NCBI RefSeq assembly: GCF_964340395.1 | Contig: NC_135555.1 | Coordinates: forward strand, 15,351,246-15,415,245 | Direction of reading: 5' to 3' | DNA: 64,000 nt | DNA from: Glandiceps talaboti | Taxonomy: Eukaryota; Hemichordata; Enteropneusta; Spengelidae | Shown: positions 58,652 through 64,000 of the stretch, one piece after another | Numbering within the stretch: the stretch's first letter is position 1 | How the letters are laid out: each line of letters starts with the position of its first letter | Made by a program: the position numbers and the translations under genes | The notes under the pieces: model-generated | What the model saw: the letters and a program-made list of their open reading frames with translations, nothing else | What the model was told of the DNA's origin: nothing | Database searches by the model: none

Positions 58652-58996
58652 AATCAGAAGCGTTCCAAATATACCTTAAGTTAGTTTGTGTACATCTTTC
58701 TTAACCTGTGTCTTGTAATATATATTTTATTTACTATGAATGTAAGTTTTCCTATTTTCTCTTTACAGCCCCGTTGTACACTTGGTGATGGGTGATACGG
58801 AGCTGACACCTTATATGTATCAAGATAATGATACACCCCAAATGGATTTGTCATCGACCAAGTGGTGTAACACATATACTAACATATATCATTAACGTCA
58901 ATGAACATGAAATACTAAACTCTTAAAAGATATATATTATGCAGGATTAATTTTTGAATGTACAGTTTTAAAGAAATGAACATATAGTAAACTAGA

Positions 58997-59002
58997 ATTA
59001 AA
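58997..59002 (+). terminator. Candidate poly(A) signal of EGF-R
   Basis: ATTAAA on the plus strand, about 0.6 kb past the stop and within the proposed second 3' UTR exon. A weak call in AT-rich sequence. Confidence 0.25.
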
Positions 59003-59049
59003 TTGTTTCATATATTGAAACCGCATTTTTTCTAAGCTCGGTTTTTAAG

Positions 59050-61850
59050 TTTGTTGTTTTAATTTGTTGATCGTTCTTTGCAAACTCAAATGATCATAAG
59101 AACATACTTTAAAGACAAACTTTTACATAAATCAAATTTCTACTTTTGAAAAGAAAGATATCAATTAATATATTCAAGTCAAAGAAACTAAACTATACAT
59201 CTCTGATAACTATTCTTTGTTTTCCCATAGATATAACCATTAGTCGGCGGCCATATTGAATTCTAAAAGGGTTTCATTTTCATACCATTCTGACCTCTAT
59301 TAAGAAAACTGAATGGCCACCCTTTCTGGAAATACACTCCAATAAGCACACCTGGAAATTTTAAAATATAACATCTTTTCGTAAGAACACATTATTGTAT
59401 TTTTCGCATTCTCCATGTTCTTTGTCTGCTACATCGAATGTTGTATATTAAACAAACGAATAATTTTATTGTTGCATTAACAGTCATAAGTACAATACAC
59501 ATTTGTGATACCTTCGTTCATTAAAGGGACTCTTATTTTGAAGGGATAGTAAATAGCCAAAAGGCAACACTTTATTCCTTTCCTTGATTATTGTAATTTT
59601 TGTATCACTTTAATCATCATCCATACTTGTTTTTATAAAACATCATTTTCATACAGCCTTCAGTGATTGGCTTAGATCGTGTCACGTGGGACAGACTTGT
59701 GACGCATAGTGACCTCAATTTGCATGCACTAGTCATATTCTATTTCCCTTGAGACCTATTCACGTACCACCAGAGTCCTGCTGGAGATAGGTTTTGACTA
59801 TGGAAGGAACTTGTGCCTTAGAATGCGATGTGATGTAAAACACTTATTGCCTTGCCTTATTCGGGCCATAGTAGACATCATATTGCCAATCAGCTTTCAG
59901 CCTCAGCAAATAGGTGCTGTAGAACATCCCTCAGGGTAACTGACGTCTACTCGTGCCCTCATAGCCAGGTAATAAGTGTATAACAATTCAATAACTTCTG
60001 TTTTGTTTACCATCTTTAGCAAGTACTGTATAACATATTTTCTTAAATACGATAGTTATCCAAAATGCCACGGAATTGTAAACTTCTTGGTGCTTTTGCA
60101 ATGTCAGTACAATTTTTAAAATTCCCACATTGACAGCATGCATTTTTGTTGCTGTTTTTAAATAATATTCGGTTAATATCAGCCTCATTTTGATTGGGTA
60201 AAATCGATGTATGGTGCGAAATTATTATCAATATTCTATGAAATAAGAAGGTCTGTATTCCCTAACACTCATAATGTCTGTATCATTAGTACATTACCAT
60301 ATGCGAATAGTTATGTATATACGAATTCAATATTTAGCATTGGTAAATACTAATTTAGTTTTCCTGTATTAGTGATTTGTAAAATTTAAGGCAGCCGACT
60401 TCTGGCTCTGGCATTGGGGTGGGTCAGTCGAACGCTGGCTCTGGCCTTGGGGTGAGGCCGGCACAGGCCGAACCGTCAGGACTTTGATAAATATATAGTC
60501 TATGGTTCCAGTTCATACCACATACATCGTCTCGCATGCAGTTATCATTTCACTACAAGTGCTGCCGTTTTTCCGAAAGATTTGATACCTAAATGACACC
60601 AACTTATGGCGTCACTGGAGTGTTCGATATGAAGGATAGCTTGTATAGTTATTTTTAGACTTGCAACTCCTGACATCGAAGGCATTCAGGACTACTGTCG
60701 AAGGATCAAGAGACTCGGGGAATTTAACTACCTATAACACTATTTATATTCATCATGGCAGCATTAAGATTCATACACAAGTTCTCACCTTCCACTTTAG
60801 ATAGAGAAACAGACATGTTTCGAACTAATCACCTGTCCTTCAGTGTCGAACCGGATGATCCAAATTTTCACACCTCAGGTTTACTCAACACCAGCTAAAT
60901 TTGGGTCATTCTGTCTGATCCAGTTAGATGCTGAAGAAGGACAAACGATTTGTTTTCCAATGTAAAGTGGAAGAGGAGAACTTGTGTATTGATTACGTAC
61001 CCAGGTCTAGATGGGTCAGATCATACCGACACCTACATCTATATGGAGGTAAGCTATTACAGTACTGTGAAATGAGGTGCTCTGGTGAAGATCGATGGTC
61101 AGGAGAGATCGAAAACTGTGTCTTTTACTAAGTTTAAATTTTTAAGCTATTGTGAAACGTTTTCTGTCCGCTAAGGAATTACATTATTTCTACTAGCACA
61201 CACATGTACAATACATAATTTACATATTACGACCAAACACAGATACAAGATATCTAGATACAGAGTTCGGCCTTTGTCAGACAAGAATATCAAACATGCA
61301 CCACAACAAAAATAGTAACTACATATACATTTAAAAACACATTGCTTTAATCTTTTTGTAAAAAGAGTTTGAAAATCACTGATGAAAGATGTCATTGCAA
61401 AATACATATTAACTGTAATACACATTGTATAACAGTTGAATTCCTGAAGTTTAATTCTTTCCATTAGCATACTTGCTACAGATTTGAACAAAAGATGTGA
61501 ATATTAAAATCCACCCCAATGTACATTCCAGTGTACCGGTAGACTCGTATACATTTTATAGCTATGTGAAACATGGTAAAGTACAATAATAAGTCAATAC
61601 ACATAGCACTATATTTTAACTACATCTATCCAGGGCTAGTAAGTAAGTCACATTCTCGCAAACCAGAGTAATTATTTCTACCACTACATTTCGAAATAAA
61701 TGGGAGGCTCGTTAAGAACGTTGCCGTAAAACAGGTCGTGGTTTGCGACGATGGTAAATCATTACATTGGTTACAGTACTGTACACGGATATAGATGATT
61801 ACAGTTGAATTTATGGCGACTCTCAGTCCATCCATCACATCATTTTCAGT
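59050..61850. other. Intergenic region between EGF-R and TMEM42
   Basis: Nearly 3 kb with no supported gene. It includes one copy of a dispersed repeat around 59222-59275 (GGCGGCCATATTGAATTCTA). A 67-codon open frame at 60928-61131 (plus) is Cys-containing but unrecognised. Confidence 0.5.
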
Positions 61851-62044
61851 ACAGATCATATAATTTCCAAGATGCAAAAGACGAAACAATAATGATAATA
61901 ATAAAGGGTAAATTTCTAGATTGTACATTATATACATATTTCATTGTCCAAGAAGGTTCCAGCAAACGACTGTGTGTGCGTGTGGTTTTTTTCTTCAAAT
62001 CGAACAGCGCCACCACATGTCAACTTTCAAGCTATCTGCTCTAT

Positions 62045-62182
62045 CTATTCCACTTTTATCGCCTTCTTTTCATCTTCAACAGTTCCTTTATGTATAAACA
62101 ACAACCCTACAATTATAAGGGATGCTCCAAACCACCATACCAATGATAGAGTTTCTCCAAATAAAACCATTCCTAGAAATGC
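62045..62182 (-). CDS. TMEM42: TMEM42 exon 3
   Basis: 46 codons including TAG, phase-0 acceptor TTCTATTCACAG. AFLGMVLFGETLSL, a Trp-Trp pair, then SLIIVGLLFIHKGTVEDEKK. This is the last helix and tail of the EamA/DMT-like TMEM42 fold. Human TMEM42 has the comparable SAFLGYVLYGE and IHR segments. Confidence 0.9.
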   Translation of the reverse strand, partial: AFLGMVLFGETLSLVWWFGASLIIVGLLFIHKGTVEDEKKAIKVE

Positions 62183-63125
62183 CTGTGAATAGAAATAATG
62201 AATTTCAATATCAACTCAGAAATTTCCTAATGTTGGGGAAATATATATATATTTTTTAATTTGTTGTTCGATACTACAGCCAACGAAATACTTATAGAAT
62301 TCATCTAAAGTGGTCAACTGAAAGGAAATTAAGCTAGTTCAGGAATAGACGACTCTGTTTACACACAAACATGTCCCACAGTATTAAATTTTGACTTCAA
62401 TACTGACTGTAATATATATTGCCGGGCCGGGAGAGTCCTTTACATCATCCCTGTCCTTGGCCCTTGTGGAAAGGGTTGATGAGAAGACCATCAGTCGTTC
62501 CATCTTTAAAACAATTATATTTCACATGTGAAACTTGCATGAAACTTTCAACAGCTCTCCAATCACCAGAACGACGCGGGGGTGGTATTGTACAAGTATA
62601 GCAAAACATCCTGGACTTACAGAAAAGAAAAAGTTCGCTGCTGTATTGATAATGGTAGCTTCTACTGACGAGGAACATTTCCTAAGTGACTTCACAAATA
62701 ACGTCCACATTACAGCATTGAAGATAAATATCATGGCAAAACATGTCATGCGTAGATACAATGCAATCTGAAATATGGAAGAGGGAACGAGAGCACACTT
62801 ATGAGAAATAGAAAATTATTTATGATAATAACAGTACACAATAACAAAGCTAAAGCAAACTCAAAATATTAAACTAAGGCATCAAACTAACTAAGTGATC
62901 TAATAAAGTTTGGTATCAACAGACCCCTTCACAATTCGGTATAATGTACTCCAATGTATTGTAGTTTTGTTTGGTGCTTTGGCAAAGTTGTGCCACTGCC
63001 TGGGAAGCCATGGCCAGTTTGGCACAAGTCGACGCAAGGGCCGCACATAGTCCAGCGGATAGAGCCAACGAGAATCCGATCATGATGGCGAATATCCAGT
63101 AACGGCGAATGGTGTTTCTGGTCAC
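62045..63125 (-). CDS. TMEM42: TMEM42, transmembrane protein 42 (whole gene)
   Basis: Three exons (67, 49 and 46 codons, all phase 0) give 161 residues, against 159 in the human protein. Small EamA/drug-metabolite-transporter-like multipass membrane protein of unknown transport function. Conserved features include RRYWIF near the N-terminus, AKLAMAS, NAVMWTLFVKSL and AFLGMVLFGE. It is convergent with EGF-R and divergent from EMC8, with about 400 bp between start codons. A decayed copy lies at 31236-32642. Confidence 0.88.
62621..62767 (-). CDS. TMEM42: TMEM42 exon 2
   Basis: 49 codons, phase 0-0. IALYLRMTCFAM, then NAVMWTLFVKSLRKCSSSVE (human has NSLMWTFFSRGLSFSMSSA) and NTAANFFFS. Acceptor CATATTTCAG, donor GTAAGT. 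Confidence 0.9.
62925..63125 (-). CDS. TMEM42: TMEM42 exon 1
   Basis: 67 codons from the ATG of MTRNTIRRYWIFAIM. LCAALASTCAKLAMAS matches the first helix of human TMEM42. The donor is inferred as GGG/GTCTGT because it is the only phase-0 GT in range; it is weak, so the exact 3' border is less certain than the exon. Confidence 0.78.
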
Positions 63126-63527
63126 CTCATTAAAATATCACAGCGATCTAAGACATGGGTCTGCTGCATAAGATTGGAGAAGCTTGCAGGTATAGGCTGG
63201 TGGTGTTGGAGATACACCGGTCAGGGTTGTTCGTCTCACATGGGATATGCTGTGCGCCCTCTATGGATAGGGTATTACATTAATACGTAGGTGTGAAGAA
63301 GTTGAGGAAAAGAATATGCCGGTGATCTAATTTTTTCCTCTCACAATTTCAAAGCAGTTTAAGATATTTCTACCTGAATAATGTACTTGATGTGAAATTA
63401 ATTATTATTTCCTTCACAATATTAGCATATTACGAGAAATCGGTATAAAAATAAAGAAGTTGTTCTCAAAATCACCTACTATGTGAATGGTATCGCCCCA
63501 ATCCAATCGACACACACATTGCCCAAA
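63126..63527. promoter_or_regulatory. Shared intergenic promoter region of TMEM42 and EMC8
   Basis: About 400 bp between divergent start codons, with no open frame of its own. Part of it (to about 63407) is also present in the TMEM42 pseudogene copy, so that copy carried promoter-side DNA with it. Confidence 0.5.
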
Positions 63528-63731
63528 ATGGCGGAGATTGTCATGAGTATACGGGCTTATACAAAAATATTGTTACATGCGGCGAAATATCCACATTGTG
63601 CTGTAAACGGAGTTTTACTAGCGGATAAGAAGAGACTAAAGGAAAGCAAGACGCTGATATATGTAGATGCGATACCACTGTTTCATCTAGCTCTGGGCTT
63701 GGCACCGATGTTGGAAGTCGCATTGACCCGA
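63528..63731 (+). CDS. EMC8: EMC8/EMC9 exon 1 (ER membrane protein complex subunit 8), partial gene
   Basis: 68 codons, donor GTGAGT, phase 0. The gene continues past the window. AYTKILLHAAKYPHCAVNG matches the human EMC8 start region (AYCKMVLHGAKYPHCAVNG), followed by [20 protein letters not shown] (human [20 protein letters not shown]). This is the UPF0172/EMC8-9 fold, related to MPN domains. It works in the cytosolic part of the ER membrane insertase EMC. I chose the ATG at 63528 (AAAATGG) over the in-frame upstream ATG at 63483 because it gives the family's usual length before AYTKI. Confidence 0.93.
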
Positions 63732-64000
63732 GTGAGTATGCGATTCCATTCAATCGTTTTTGTGTGGTGATTGATGATTAGCTGCATTCGACACACACGT
63801 GGTGTTAACCTTCAACCTAATGAATACTTTACGTTCTTGAATATAAAATTTTAGAGAATGAACATGTGTTTTTGAAGCTGTCAGCTACATAAGGAGGGCT
63901 TTTTGAAAAAATAGGTGATACATGTGAACATACAAAATGTACGTACATTGTATCATGTACTACATTGTATATCATAATCATACCGACGACACGTGAATCG

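Noticed and set aside
60928-61131. 67-codon Cys-containing plus-strand open frame
   Set aside because: No domain recognised and isolated between two genes. A possible terminal exon of something, but nothing links it to EGF-R.

Overview
This is eukaryotic (animal) genomic DNA. It is AT-rich and intron-rich, full of microsatellites and short fold-back repeats, with single-domain EGF exons separated by introns of roughly 0.2 to 3.8 kb with GT/AG borders. TMEM42 and EMC8 homologues at the right edge confirm a metazoan. The style suggests a marine invertebrate, but the sequence alone does not fix the phylum.

Layout. Positions 1-5.2 kb hold no gene I can support, only microsatellites and a perfect 182-bp palindrome between two (AT)n tracts. 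Positions 5.2-10.05 kb are three adjoining tandem arrays (153-bp, 62-bp and 94-bp units) with a decayed tail. Positions 10.05-13.3 kb are apparently non-coding. Positions 13.5-28.6 kb (minus) and 33.5-58.4 kb (plus) are two head-to-head paralogous genes for secreted multi-EGF proteins, called EGF-L and EGF-R here. Their 5' halves form an inverted segmental duplication: left arm about 19.725-28.805 kb, right arm about 33.335-43.463 kb, spacer about 4.5 kb. The spacer carries a degenerate TMEM42 copy and a reverse-transcriptase scrap. After EGF-R come an intact TMEM42 (minus) and the first exon of EMC8 (plus), divergently arranged.

Proteins. Both EGF genes start with a signal peptide, a small four-cysteine region containing [15 protein letters not shown], and a coiled coil, so the products are probably secreted oligomers. 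Then follow EGF modules, nearly all encoded by one phase 1-1 exon each. The first 16 modules in EGF-L and 18 in EGF-R are an unusual eight-cysteine EGF variant. An extra Cys lies before C4, and a second extra Cys replaces the glycine that normally follows C5. EGF-R then has one seven-cysteine transitional module, ten canonical six-cysteine modules and a short tail with an RRKR site. Every splice phase closes: EGF-R reads as 30 coding exons and 1342 residues. EGF-L reads as about 791 residues if the proposed last exon is right.

The most novel items are the tandem eight-cysteine EGF architecture in a head-to-head gene pair, and the outer duplication boundary lying at the tip of a fold-back element.
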